Assembly (NCBI GenBank): GCA_002482545.1
Contig: DLGF01000024.1
Location: 325,259-344,324 of the forward strand
Direction of reading: 5' to 3'
Origin: Sporomusaceae bacterium UBA7701
GTDB taxonomy: Bacteria > Bacillota > Negativicutes > Sporomusales > UBA7701
DNA length: 19,066 nt
Shown: piece after piece, positions 6,938 to 15,196 of the stretch
Layout: each line of letters opens with the position of its first letter
How positions within the stretch are numbered: the stretch's first letter is position 1
Translations under genes and position numbers: made by a program
Notes under the pieces: model-generated
The model's input: only the letters and a program-made list of their open reading frames with translations
What the model was told of the DNA's origin: nothing
The model's database searches: none

Positions 6938-8137
6938 CTAATCGCATTCGCCGCGGGTCATGATCGTACCCGGGTCCATCCGGCTTCCCTCGTAAGCCGG
7001 CAGCCACGCGGCCAAAGCGCTCAAACCGGTGAAGCTTCCGGCCAGCGCCAGACCCAAAATCCCCAGGACCTGCCAGGAAGCGGGCACAAAAGGAAATGCC
7101 TGATAAGCATCCAGCACGGCCAGGCCAATCTGGTACAAAACCCCGCCGAGCGCCAGTCCAACCACCGCGCCGACCAGGGCCAGGATGACCGCTTCACCGA
7201 TGATCAGCGCCGCAATCGTGCGGCTCGACGCGCCCAGCGCCAGATACAGCCCCCATTCTGCCTGCCGCTCCCAGGTCAGCGCGTAAAACCGGGCGAAAAG
7301 ATGAAAGAGCGATACCAGCCCGGTCAAGACCCCGGCGCCGCCCAACAGCACCCCCAGCGCGGCGAATTGGTCCTGAATGCGGGACTTCACTTCCGCCGCC
7401 ACAATGGTTTTTACAAAACCGAGCTGCTGAATCCGGTCGACAATCGCGTCGAGATTGGCTTCGGGATCGACTTGCACCAGCACGGCGGATATCCACTGCT
7501 CCGGCACGCCGTATTTCTGCCAGGACGCCTGCATACGCGGATTTGCCGCAGCCACCCGCCGCGCCTCCGCCATGCTCACCAGCAGGGAATAGTCCAGCGT
7601 GGTGCCGGTCTCCTCCGCAATGGCGACAATGTCGTACCATTTGCCGAGAACCGAGATGCGGTTCTGTTTCCAGGTGGGAACCTTGGCCCCGAGGATGACT
7701 TCATGGTCGTTCAGCCCGCTTTTCCTTGCCTGTTTCAGCCATGGCCCGACAATCCAGTCGCTGTCCGGATCATAGCCGATCATCCGGTTTTTGGTGCCGA
7801 TATCATGGCAGTCGGCCGACAGTTTCTGGGTAAAAAATTGCGGCGTCGCCCGGACAATGCCCGGAACGGCGCGAACCGCCTCCAGCGTATCAGCCGGCAG
7901 GTAGGAATTGTCCGTCGCCCCGCCAAACAGATAAACGCTGGGGTCGAGCCTGGCGCCGCCATAGATGACGACAAGATCGGCGCCCATACGTTGCCGGGAA
8001 AGCTCCATGCCTTTATCCACGCCATAATAAATGGCCGTCATGCAAAACAAAATGGCTACCCCGGCGGCAATGGAGAAAATCAGCGCCGCGTTCTGCAGCT
8101 TGCGGTGGCAAAGACTCTTCCAGATCAGCGCAATCAC
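6938..8137 (-). CDS. FtsX/MacB-type ABC permease (third in operon)
   Basis: 399 residues from the GTG at 8137, whose GTGA overlaps the stop of the DUF4418 gene (translational coupling). A longer frame exists to 8257, but it only shadows that gene. One N-terminal helix (about 14-35) is followed by a large extracytoplasmic domain, and three C-terminal helices begin near residue 265. The cytoplasmic motif TWERQAEWGLYLALGAS matches the FtsX signature, and the end is the typical short MDPGTIMTRGE tail. Such proteins do not usually carry a solute through a pore; they couple ATP hydrolysis to a periplasmic or surface partner. It pairs with the 6268-6924 ATPase. Confidence 0.9.
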   Translation of the reverse strand: MIALIWKSLCHRKLQNAALIFSIAAGVAILFCMTAIYYGVDKGMELSRQRMGADLVVIYGGARLDPSVYLFGGATDNSYLPADTLEAVRAVPGIVRATPQFFTQKLSADCHDIGTKNRMIGYDPDSDWIVGPWLKQARKSGLNDHEVILGAKVPTWKQNRISVLGKWYDIVAIAEETGTTLDYSLLVSMAEARRVAAANPRMQASWQKYGVPEQWISAVLVQVDPEANLDAIVDRIQQLGFVKTIVAAEVKSRIQDQFAALGVLLGGAGVLTGLVSLFHLFARFYALTWERQAEWGLYLALGASSRTIAALIIGEAVILALVGAVVGLALGGVLYQIGLAVLDAYQAFPFVPASWQVLGILGLALAGSFTGLSALAAWLPAYEGSRMDPGTIMTRGECD

Positions 8138-8541
8138 CGGTTTTCCTCGCGGTATTGCCGGTAATTCAGCCAGGCGATGAACGCGCCGGCGAATGCCAGC
8201 AGGCCGGCCCCCGCCGCCGTAAAGAAGGCGGTTTTCTGGCAGGCGCCGTTGGCGCAAATGCCGCTGACCCAGGCCTCCGGCAGCAAAGCCAGCACAATGG
8301 CTACCAGCGCCAGCGTGAAGCCGGTCATCATCCGGGCTTCCGCCGTTTTCAGCACCAGCAAAGCCCCGGCCAGGATGATGGCGATTAAGGTCAGCAGAAA
8401 TTCAGCCTGATAGGTATAATGGCAGCGCATGGGGCTGCCGGCGGCGGTAAGGCCGGTGCATATCGGAATAAGGCGCGGCAGTACGAGCAGGAAAAAACCT
8501 GCGGCGACCGCCAGCCAAGACGAAATTCTAGCATATGCCAT
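8134..8541 (-). CDS. DUF4418 family four-helix membrane protein
   Basis: 135 residues from the ATG at 8541, which follows GGGAGAAG. An upstream frame to 8565 would start inside the ribosome binding site. There are four membrane helices (about residues 6-25, 45-64, 70-93 and 105-126). The loop motif SPMRCHYTYQAE and the pair GICANGAC match DUF4418, a family of unknown function. The Cys residues (PICTG, RCHY, GICANGAC) sit near the membrane surface and could bind metal or form disulfides, which is my inference. It overlaps the small gene upstream by 14 bases and the permease downstream by 4, so it is tightly coupled to both. Confidence 0.85.
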   Translation of the reverse strand: MAYARISSWLAVAAGFFLLVLPRLIPICTGLTAAGSPMRCHYTYQAEFLLTLIAIILAGALLVLKTAEARMMTGFTLALVAIVLALLPEAWVSGICANGACQKTAFFTAAGAGLLAFAGAFIAWLNYRQYREENR

Positions 8542-8746
8542 GTGTTTCTTCTCCCTTCGCCGCAACCTTCATTGCCGTATCCGCCGCATAGACAGCTGCC
8601 GCACCGGCGGGAGACAATTGACTGTGCATGGGATGGTCCATTTCCGGCATCTGCCGAAAAGGAGCCCGGTTTAGGCCGGTATAAAGGGCGAATATCCCCG
8701 CCAGAAAAAAGATGATGGCAATAAGCGCATATTTTTCTAACCGCAT
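8528..8746 (-). CDS. Small membrane-anchored protein with Met/His cluster
   Basis: 72 residues from the ATG at 8746. A GTG at 8752 is the alternative, and AGGAGG lies 10 and 4 bases upstream respectively. It opens with a membrane helix (YALIAIIFFLAGIFALYTG), then an extracytoplasmic tail with MPEMDHPMHSQLS, a dense Met/His/Asp cluster that could bind Fe or Cu (inference). I know no family for it. It overlaps the ATPase stop upstream and the DUF4418 gene downstream, so it is embedded in the iron operon and presumably a subunit of the membrane complex. Confidence 0.8.
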   Translation of the reverse strand: MRLEKYALIAIIFFLAGIFALYTGLNRAPFRQMPEMDHPMHSQLSPAGAAAVYAADTAMKVAAKGEETHGIC

Positions 8747-9456
8747 TGGCACTGTTCCTCCTTGTTATCAGCCGGGCGTCCCTCCGGCGCAGGCTTGCAC
8801 ATCCGCTGCTCGCCGGCGATCCGGCCATGCCCCAGCACGATGCAGCGCTCCGCCCTGGCCGCCACTTCCGGATCGTGGGTTACGGTGACAATCGTATGGC
8901 CTTCCCGGTGCAGGGTCTGAAAGATTTCCAGAACCAGGTTCTGATTAGCTTCGTCCAGATTGCCGGTCGGCTCGTCGGCCAGAATGAGCGCCGGATAGTT
9001 GATCAGCGCCCGGGCAATGCATACCCGCTGTTGCTCTCCGCCGGAAAGCTGGCTGGGCAAATGCCGGGCCCGGTCCTTGAGCCCCACCCGCGCCAAGGCC
9101 GCCAGGGCCTCCTCCTCGTCGGGCATACTGTGGTAGTATTGCGCCACCATCACGTTTTCCAAAGCCGTCAAATAGGGAATCAGGTGAAATTGCTGGAACA
9201 CCAGCCCGATTTTTTCGCGGCGAATGGCGGTCAATCCTTTGGACGAGAGAGTCGACAAATCCACCCCGTCCAGGATGACCGCGCCGCCGGATGGTTTATC
9301 CATGCACCCGATAATATTGAGCAGGGTCGTTTTGCCCGAACCGGACGGGCCCATAATGGCCAGCCATTCGCCCTGCTTGACGGTCATCCGGACGTCGTCC
9401 AGGGCCTTGACCGTCCCGTAATCCATGGTGATCCCCTGCAATTCCAAAATATTCAT
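8737..9456 (-). CDS. ABC transporter ATPase, LolD/MacB-type (first module)
   Basis: 239 residues. Walker A GPSGSGKTT (about 36-44), Q-loop VFQQFH, signature LSGGEQQR, Walker B LILADEPTGNLD and switch VTHD are all canonical, including the catalytic Glu. The C-terminal tail (CKPAPEGRP...EEQCQCG) is Cys-containing and longer than usual. It sits downstream of two FtsX-type permeases (9469-10599 and 10606-11889). The order permease-permease-ATPase matches the genes that follow DUF2318 in FTR1-P19 loci such as that of Campylobacter (recalled, not searched). The start is ATG 9456 after AAAGGAGGG, 12 bases past the previous stop. Confidence 0.93.
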   Translation of the reverse strand: MNILELQGITMDYGTVKALDDVRMTVKQGEWLAIMGPSGSGKTTLLNIIGCMDKPSGGAVILDGVDLSTLSSKGLTAIRREKIGLVFQQFHLIPYLTALENVMVAQYYHSMPDEEEALAALARVGLKDRARHLPSQLSGGEQQRVCIARALINYPALILADEPTGNLDEANQNLVLEIFQTLHREGHTIVTVTHDPEVAARAERCIVLGHGRIAGEQRMCKPAPEGRPADNKEEQCQCG

Positions 9457-9468
9457 CCTTGCCCTCCT

Positions 9469-10599
9469 TTACTCGCCCCTGAGCACGGTAGCCGGTTCCA
9501 CGCCGGTCGCCATCCGGACCGGGATCAGGCAGGCCAGGCCGGCCACGGCCACCGCCGCCCCGAAGGCGGCCAGCGCGATCAGCGGCTGAAATGAAATGGG
9601 CCGGGCAAAGACCTGGAGACTGACGACCTGGGCGAAATAGAAGCCGCAGCCCGTACCCAGCAGGCCGCCCAGGCCGCCAAGCACCATGCCTTCGCCCAAA
9701 AACTCCAGGACGATGCTCCGGTTCTCCGCCCCCAGCGCCTTTTTCAACCCGATTTCCTTGCGCCGTTCGGTCACCACCGCCATCATGGTGGTGGCCACGC
9801 AGATCAGGGTCAACAAGAGGACGATCAGCGTGACCAGGTAGACCAGGGCCTGCAGTTTGCCCAGCACCAGCCCTTCCGACTGGGTCAGTTGCTTGACCAG
9901 GCGCGGCGTGATGCCGCCCCCCGTTCCGGCCGTTTGCTGCATCCAGGCCGTCAATTCGCCTTCGCCGGCCTGCACGCTCACCTGGGCCACGCTGACCAGG
10001 CCAGGCTTGCCCAGCCACTGCTGCAGCAAGGGCAGCTCCACAAAAATAAAGTCCTCTTCACTGCCGCCGGTGTGCACGATGCCCGCTACCGGCAGTTTTT
10101 TCTCCTGCTCGGCTCCCGGCACCGTTATGGTCACCGTCTGGCCCGGTTTCAGCCGCAGCAACTCCGCCACTTCCGCGCCGACGACCGCTCCGCCGGAGCC
10201 GGGCGCAGGCCACTGGCCCGTGATCTGCCAATAGGGGCTGACCTTCTTGACTGCGGCAAAATCGGTTCCCGCCGCCATGATCGGCTGGGAATTGATGAGC
10301 ACCCGGTCATACAAATACGGCGCCATTCCAATCACCTTCCCCTGCGGCAGCGAGCCGGCCGCCAGCTGGACGGCCTGTTCCGGCATGACCTGGTTGTCGC
10401 CGTCCGGCAACAGCAACAGGTTGGCCCCGTAGGAACGGAATTCCCGGCCCATCTGCCGGGGCACATCGTAGTACAGCGTTACCAGGCCCGACAGCACCGT
10501 CGCGCCGATGGCCACCGCCAGCAGGGCGACAACCATGCGGGACCGGCGGCGCAGCAGCGCATACAAGACCATCTTGCCGTATAAGGAATATTTCGTCAC
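9469..10599 (-). CDS. FtsX/MacB-type ABC permease (second in operon)
   Basis: 376 residues with an N-terminal helix (about 22-42), a MacB-like periplasmic domain (about 45-250) and three C-terminal helices. The cytoplasmic motif TERRKEIGLKKALGA and tail GVEPATVLRGE are typical of FtsX-type permeases. The start is GTG 10599. Its ribosome binding site AGGTGA is formed by the stop region of the upstream permease, 6 bases away, so the two are coupled. It probably forms a heterodimer with the 10606-11889 product and is driven by the 8737-9456 ATPase, as part of the P19/FTR1 iron system. Confidence 0.92.
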   Translation of the reverse strand: MTKYSLYGKMVLYALLRRRSRMVVALLAVAIGATVLSGLVTLYYDVPRQMGREFRSYGANLLLLPDGDNQVMPEQAVQLAAGSLPQGKVIGMAPYLYDRVLINSQPIMAAGTDFAAVKKVSPYWQITGQWPAPGSGGAVVGAEVAELLRLKPGQTVTITVPGAEQEKKLPVAGIVHTGGSEEDFIFVELPLLQQWLGKPGLVSVAQVSVQAGEGELTAWMQQTAGTGGGITPRLVKQLTQSEGLVLGKLQALVYLVTLIVLLLTLICVATTMMAVVTERRKEIGLKKALGAENRSIVLEFLGEGMVLGGLGGLLGTGCGFYFAQVVSLQVFARPISFQPLIALAAFGAAVAVAGLACLIPVRMATGVEPATVLRGE

Positions 10600-10605
10600 C
10601 CTTCA

Positions 10606-11889
10606 TCACCTGCCATGAAGTACTTCCGCCGGCCGCAGCACAAGCAGCATCCGCATGGCCGGCAGGCTGCCCGCCAGCGTCACCAGGGCGACCAGCACCA
10701 TGACCAGCGGAATAACCATGCCCTTGGCCGCCACTGCGGCTCCGAATACGCTCCAGCCGATAATCTGGGCAAACCCCAGGCCGGCAAAATAGCCGGCAAT
10801 TCCTCCCGCCGTCCCGGCCGCCAAGGTTTCCGCCAGGACTAAGAGCGCCACCGCGCCGTCAGTCGCGCCCAGCGCCTTGAGCAGTCCGATTTCCTTGCTG
10901 CGTTCCATAATGCTGGCGGTCAGCAGGTTGGAAATGCCCAGCGCCGACCCGGCCAGGCTGAGAACCGTAATCAGCAGCATCAGCAATTGAATCTTCTGCA
11001 GGATCGCCCCTTCTGATTCCGCCACCTGCCGCACCGGTTTGGCGCGGGCTCCGCCCACCACTTCTTCAATCTGATAGGCAATGGCGCTGACATAGGCGGT
11101 GCAGTACCAGGTTTCCCACTCGGCGACTGAGAGGTTCTGCGGGTTTTGGGCCGCCCGGCGGGCCAGCTCGTTTTCCGGGGTGGTAAGAGCGCTGACTTCC
11201 ACTTTGCCGACTTTGCCTTCCAAATGCAGAGCCTGCTGAACTGTTTTCAAGGGTATAAACACCTGCATATCCTCCGCCCCGCCGCTGTCAAACAGGCCGG
11301 CGACCCGGAAACGCCCGGGCTGCCGCCCGTCCCCCAGCCGTACAGCCAGCGTGTCGCCCGGCCTGAGTCCGAGCTTGCCGGCCAGCAGGCTGCCGACCAT
11401 TGCCGCCTGGCCGTCGGCATCGTCTACCCAGTTGCCCTCGACCTGCCACCAGGGTTTCAACGCCTTGATGCCGGTGACCGCAGTCTCCCCGGTCGGCAAC
11501 GGCAGGTAATGCTCAAACCAAGTGCCCACCACCGTAACGGGTTGCCCGTCCGGGGTCACGGCCTCGGCAGCCAGGCTGGGGGCAAAGGTCACGATATTGT
11601 GGGCCCAGAAGATGGTTTTGATTTTGCCCACATCGGCTTCTTGCAGGTACTGGTTGCCCCCGCCGGCCGCCTCCACGCCGTAGAGGTCTTTGACCACCGA
11701 AGCCGCGCGGGGCGTGACCATGATATTGGCCCCATATGTTTTAAGCTCCCGGTTGACTTTGTCGCCGACATCCAGCATCACGTTCAGCATGGCCGTCGTC
11801 AGCGAAACTCCCAGCGCGATGGTCAGCGCCATCATGAACATCCGTCTTCTTTGCCTGACCAGCGCGCCTTGCAGCATTCGCCAAAACAT
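10606..11889 (-). CDS. FtsX/MacB-type ABC permease (first in operon)
   Basis: 427 residues. An N-terminal helix (about 17-40) precedes a long extracytoplasmic MacB-like domain (about 45-300). Three helices follow, with the signature MERSKEIGLLKALGATD and the tail RPAEVLHG. The start is ATG 11889 after GGGAGGACG, 15 bases past the DUF2318 stop. It pairs with the next permease and the following ATPase. In FTR1-P19 loci of other bacteria such permeases lie in the same position; their exact mechanical role is not settled. Confidence 0.92.
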   Translation of the reverse strand: MFWRMLQGALVRQRRRMFMMALTIALGVSLTTAMLNVMLDVGDKVNRELKTYGANIMVTPRAASVVKDLYGVEAAGGGNQYLQEADVGKIKTIFWAHNIVTFAPSLAAEAVTPDGQPVTVVGTWFEHYLPLPTGETAVTGIKALKPWWQVEGNWVDDADGQAAMVGSLLAGKLGLRPGDTLAVRLGDGRQPGRFRVAGLFDSGGAEDMQVFIPLKTVQQALHLEGKVGKVEVSALTTPENELARRAAQNPQNLSVAEWETWYCTAYVSAIAYQIEEVVGGARAKPVRQVAESEGAILQKIQLLMLLITVLSLAGSALGISNLLTASIMERSKEIGLLKALGATDGAVALLVLAETLAAGTAGGIAGYFAGLGFAQIIGWSVFGAAVAAKGMVIPLVMVLVALVTLAGSLPAMRMLLVLRPAEVLHGR

Positions 11890-11904
11890 CGTCCTCCCTC
11901 CCCG

Positions 11905-13152
11905 CTAGAATCGTTCTTTTTCCTTTTCCAGAGCCGCCGCCGGCACAACCAGGTTGCCTCCGGCCACCTTATGGGCCAGCGGCACCGGATTGCAGCCGCC
12001 CGCAAAGCCGATGGTGGCCTTGTTCATGACCACATCGCACAGCTTGCAGATCACCTGGCCCTCGCGTTCGTAATAGCCCGTCGGGCCGCAGATATCGCAG
12101 GCGTCCAGCCCGACGCCGTAGGCCGAGCCGCTTTTCTTGATGATGATAAACCGCACCGCCGTCCCGTTGGACGCCGCATAGACGAACCGGTGCAAATGAC
12201 CGTCGTCCACCGTCGCCAGCGGTATCCGGACCTCGTCCCGCTCCGCCGTCACCGGTACGGCCGGCGACAGTTCGACTTTCTGGGCGATATAGGCCTTGCC
12301 GGCGGTGGTTGCCAGTAAAACGCACAGCAGAGCCGCGCTCACGGCCGCTCCCCAGCGCAGGCGGTGGCGGCCGGCGGCCCGGACTTTGCGCCGCTGGGCC
12401 GGATTGAGGTGCGGCTCCGCCTTCGCCGGCCGCCGGCAGACCAGCGCCACCGGCAATACCAGGGCGCTGGCCGCCAGCGCATAGAAAAACCAGTCCAGAC
12501 TGTTAATCAGCGGGATCATCAGCGCCAGGACGACCCTTTTCATCGGCAGCAGCCCCCGGGCCAACAGCACCTGCACTACGCCGACCGTCTGCTGGGCCAT
12601 CACCGCGAGGAAAGCGGCCGTAGCCACGCCGAGCACCGCGCCGGCCGGCAGGAACCGCGCCACCCGCAGCACGGCCAGCGCCGTCAGCAGCGCCAGGCCT
12701 GCGCCCAGCAGGTAGCCGGCTGCCTGCAGCCATGCCTCGCTGCTGGCCCAGGTCGTGGCCATCGCCAATCCGTTGGCCGGCACCAAAAATACATCCGGTC
12801 CCCGGAAGAGAAGCAACGCCGCCGGCACGAGAAACACCGCGCCGGCAGGCAGGCCGGAAGCCGTATTCAGCTTGCCCCGCCGGTAGGCCAGCCAGCCGCC
12901 CAGCAGCACCAACAGTTCGCCAGCCCAGGCCATGCTTTGGGTCCCCGCCTCGTACAGCTCCCGGTTGATCCAGACGGTATACCATTCCACCAACGCCACG
13001 GCGAGGGCGCCCATACTGCCGAACACCACGCCCCGCCAAAACCATTTCGTTCCCCTGTCCCCCGGCCGCCGGCCGGCCAGAGCCAGCAACAGGGCCAGGG
13101 GAATGCAGGCCGCCGCCAGGTTCTGCAGCAGCGGTATCAGGTATGGAAGCAT
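11905..13152 (-). CDS. DUF2318 Cys-rich iron-system membrane protein
   Basis: 415 residues. About seven membrane helices fill residues 5-250, a further helix lies near 271-288, and an extracytoplasmic DUF2318 domain ends the protein. That domain has Cys352-x2-Cys355, Cys369-x2-Cys372 and Cys387, set in LDACDICGP, VICKLCDV and GFAGGCNP, which could hold an Fe-S cluster or metal. The family sits next to FTR1 and P19 in many bacteria (e.g. Cj1660 in Campylobacter) and is thought to serve iron or electron transfer. The start is ATG 13152 after AGGAGGCGGCGT. A strong hairpin (13192-13217) separates it from the P19 gene. Confidence 0.9.
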   Translation of the reverse strand: MLPYLIPLLQNLAAACIPLALLLALAGRRPGDRGTKWFWRGVVFGSMGALAVALVEWYTVWINRELYEAGTQSMAWAGELLVLLGGWLAYRRGKLNTASGLPAGAVFLVPAALLLFRGPDVFLVPANGLAMATTWASSEAWLQAAGYLLGAGLALLTALAVLRVARFLPAGAVLGVATAAFLAVMAQQTVGVVQVLLARGLLPMKRVVLALMIPLINSLDWFFYALAASALVLPVALVCRRPAKAEPHLNPAQRRKVRAAGRHRLRWGAAVSAALLCVLLATTAGKAYIAQKVELSPAVPVTAERDEVRIPLATVDDGHLHRFVYAASNGTAVRFIIIKKSGSAYGVGLDACDICGPTGYYEREGQVICKLCDVVMNKATIGFAGGCNPVPLAHKVAGGNLVVPAAALEKEKERF

Positions 13153-13191
13153 ACGCCGCCTCCTTTCCGCTCGGTCCCCGCTCTAGGGAAA

Positions 13192-13217
13192 TGGTCCGGG
13201 AATCCCTTCCCGGACCA
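13192..13217 (-). other. Intercistronic hairpin after the P19 gene
   Basis: TGGTCCGGGAA (13192-13202), loop of 4, and its exact complement (13207-13217): a perfect 11-bp GC-rich stem with no T-run. It lies between the P19-like lipoprotein gene and the DUF2318 gene. It could protect the upstream mRNA 3' end or cause partial termination, giving more lipoprotein than membrane complex (inference). Confidence 0.8.
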
Positions 13218-13228
13218 CTTGTTTTTCC

Positions 13229-13861
13229 TTACCATTTCCGCGGGATGAAATCAAAGTCCCACTTGACTTCCAGGGGTTTGGTCCAAAACCGGCCAGGAAC
13301 TCCGGTCTCCTTGTCGGTGTGCAGCAGGAAGCCCTGTTTCTCCGGACTTTCGATGATAAACATCACTTCATACTTGCCGGCCCCGAGCAGTTTTACATTG
13401 GCTCCGTAGTGGGGTCCGTCGGTGGCGTTCATCGGCATGAAGTTGCCTTCGATGACCTGCCCGTCATCCTTTTTGGTTATTTTGTATTTTACGGTCAGAT
13501 TCGGCACGAAGTCCCCCACGCCGAAGCCGGTCTTGTTGTCCTCAGTCGCCGAAATATCGGCTTCCAGATGGAAATCGGCTTTGTCAGGCGGCAGGTACGT
13601 GCCGGCCGGTTCCATGGTTACCGGCTGGAAATATACGGCCGCGATCTTCAGCCCTTCCATCTCCTGCTCCTCGCCGATCGGGAACTCCTCAAAGCCCTTG
13701 GCTTGATCCGGAGCGGCGGCCTTATCCGCTGCGGCCTTATCCGCCGCTTCCGGCTTGGTTTCGGCCGGCTTGGCGGTCTGGCTGCTGCCGCAACCGGACG
13801 CAAATACGGCCAAGGCGCTCACCAGTACAATCATCAGAACCAGATACATTTTCTTTTTCAC
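13229..13861 (-). CDS. P19/FetP-like periplasmic iron-binding lipoprotein
   Basis: 210 residues from the GTG at 13861, chosen because GGGGAGGG lies 6 bases upstream; a longer frame to 13915 lacks one. The signal peptide ends in lipobox ASGC (Cys24), so this is a lipid-anchored version of the usually soluble P19. A low-complexity Ala/Lys/Pro linker (25-55) leads to the immunoglobulin-like P19 domain. Candidate metal ligands are His98 and Glu100 (FHLEAD), Met144 and His151 (FMPMNATDGPHYG), and His181 (FLLHTD). The HxE and M-x6-H spacings match what I recall for Campylobacter P19 (Pfam Tp34 family). It would bind iron, possibly with copper, outside the membrane and pass it to the FTR1 permease encoded directly upstream. 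Confidence 0.92.
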   Translation of the reverse strand: MKKKMYLVLMIVLVSALAVFASGCGSSQTAKPAETKPEAADKAAADKAAAPDQAKGFEEFPIGEEQEMEGLKIAAVYFQPVTMEPAGTYLPPDKADFHLEADISATEDNKTGFGVGDFVPNLTVKYKITKKDDGQVIEGNFMPMNATDGPHYGANVKLLGAGKYEVMFIIESPEKQGFLLHTDKETGVPGRFWTKPLEVKWDFDFIPRKW

Positions 13862-13914
13862 TTGATTCCCTCCCCTTTTTCTTAGCAAAACCAGTTGTCG
13901 GAAATCTCCCGCCA

Positions 13915-15117
13915 TTACCGGCCGGAGCTTGTCCCTGCCGAAAGTCGTGGCTTACCTTTGCGCCGCTGATACAGCACCCCGCCGACAGCCAGCAGCAACA
14001 GGACGATTTGTGGCGTCAGCGTCTCCCAGGTGGGGTAAATCCCCAGCAGATCAACCGTCTCAACCCAGGGCACCGGTGTCACGCCGACGACGCCGGCCTC
14101 CTGCAATTCCTTCACCCCGCCGCCGGCGAAGCTGATGGACAACAGATACATTAGCGCACTGGTGCCTAGGAAGAAGGGCTTCAACGGAATCCGCACGCTG
14201 CCGAAGCGAATGAGCACAAAAATGACCACCAGCGCCACGCAGCCTGCGGCAAAGCCGCCCCAAATCATGTTTTGCTGGCCGTCGGCATCAGCAAACAAGG
14301 CCTGATAGAAGAGCACCGTTTCCGCCCCTTCGCGGTAGACCGCCAGAAAGGCGGCCGCTCCCAGAGACCAGGTATTCCCGCCGCTCAAGGACTCCTGCAC
14401 CTTGCCCTCGATATAGTTTTGCCAGGCCCGCGTTTCCGCCTTGCCCACCATCCAGTGGCTGACGGAAAACAGCACCACTACGGCCAACAGCATGGTTGCG
14501 CCTTCCAGGATTTCCTGATTGGCCCCGCTGATGCTGAACAGTTGTTGAAACGCTATGGCGGTTATAAAACTGGCCAAAATCGCCGCCAGGGAACTGTAAT
14601 AGACGCTACGGGTTTTGGCGGCGTTACCGGATTTTATCAGATAGGCAATAATTGCGCCGATAACCAGAATAGCCTCAAACCCTTCGCGCACCAGAATCAG
14701 AAAGGACGCCAGGAATGCTTCCGTCGGGCTCTGCTGTTTGCCGTCCAGTTGGACCGCATCCTCCCGCAGCATGGCCACCAAAGCCTTGACTTCCTTTTCC
14801 ACCTGGGCTGCCGGGGCCTGGTTGGCCATCAGCTTGCGGATCGCGCTGATCTTATATTCCTCGATACTGGCTCGTTTCCCGGAAATGTTGGACATGACCG
14901 CCCGTTCCATGCCGTCTTTTTCAAACACGCCGAAATAGGCATCATTCACTAAATCCCGGGCTTTCGCGGCATCCCCCTGTTTATACACCGTCACCGACTG
15001 CTGCAGAACCTTCTCCATGTCGTCGACCACATGTCCCCAGGTCTTGGCGGCCAGGGCGGTGTTGGCACTAAAGGCGACCAATAGCGGCACCAGCAAAATC
15101 AGCAACCATTTGCGCAT
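13915..15117 (-). CDS. FTR1-family iron permease with extracytoplasmic N-domain
   Basis: 400 residues from the ATG at 15117, preceded by AAAGGAGGTGAAAGT; the longer frame to 15138 reads through that ribosome binding site. A signal peptide (about 1-24, ending ALAAK) leads to a helical extracytoplasmic domain (25-130). The seven-helix FTR1 domain follows, with the two iron-permease motifs REGFE (144-148) and REGAE (262-266), both intact R-E-x-x-E. It is the first gene of the operon and is preceded by a Fur box. It imports iron across the cytoplasmic membrane, receiving it from the P19-like lipoprotein encoded next. The N-domain architecture matches P19-partnered permeases (FetM, Cj1658) rather than fungal Ftr1. 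Confidence 0.94.
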   Translation of the reverse strand: MRKWLLILLVPLLVAFSANTALAAKTWGHVVDDMEKVLQQSVTVYKQGDAAKARDLVNDAYFGVFEKDGMERAVMSNISGKRASIEEYKISAIRKLMANQAPAAQVEKEVKALVAMLREDAVQLDGKQQSPTEAFLASFLILVREGFEAILVIGAIIAYLIKSGNAAKTRSVYYSSLAAILASFITAIAFQQLFSISGANQEILEGATMLLAVVVLFSVSHWMVGKAETRAWQNYIEGKVQESLSGGNTWSLGAAAFLAVYREGAETVLFYQALFADADGQQNMIWGGFAAGCVALVVIFVLIRFGSVRIPLKPFFLGTSALMYLLSISFAGGGVKELQEAGVVGVTPVPWVETVDLLGIYPTWETLTPQIVLLLLAVGGVLYQRRKGKPRLSAGTSSGR

Positions 15118-15166
15118 ACTTTCACCTCCTTTCACCATCCCGTTCCCAGGGGTAAATCAATTTTCA

Positions 15167-15196
15167 ATGATAACGATAATCATTATCATTCTACAA
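15167..15196 (-). promoter_or_regulatory. Promoter of the iron operon
   Basis: On the minus strand, TTGTAG (15191-15196), an 18-base spacer and TATCAT (15167-15172). The -35 is weak (3 of 6). The -10 and spacer are covered by the Fur box, which fits repression by iron-loaded Fur. Confidence 0.55.
15168..15188 (-). promoter_or_regulatory. Fur box
   Basis: The 19 bases GATAACGATAATCATTATC (15169-15187) match the classic Fur consensus GATAATGATAATCATTATC at 18 of 19 positions. The site is nearly palindromic about 15178. It lies about 50 bases upstream of the FTR1 start and predicts that the whole minus-strand operon is induced by iron starvation. Confidence 0.92.

Noticed and set aside
6923..8164. 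413-codon plus-strand frame opposite the FtsX-type permease
   Set aside because: Shadow: no family motifs and an Arg/Gln/His-rich composition, while the minus strand has clear FtsX features.
11146..12318. 390-codon plus-strand frame across the permease and DUF2318 genes
   Set aside because: It crosses two well-supported minus-strand genes and shows only antisense-type composition.
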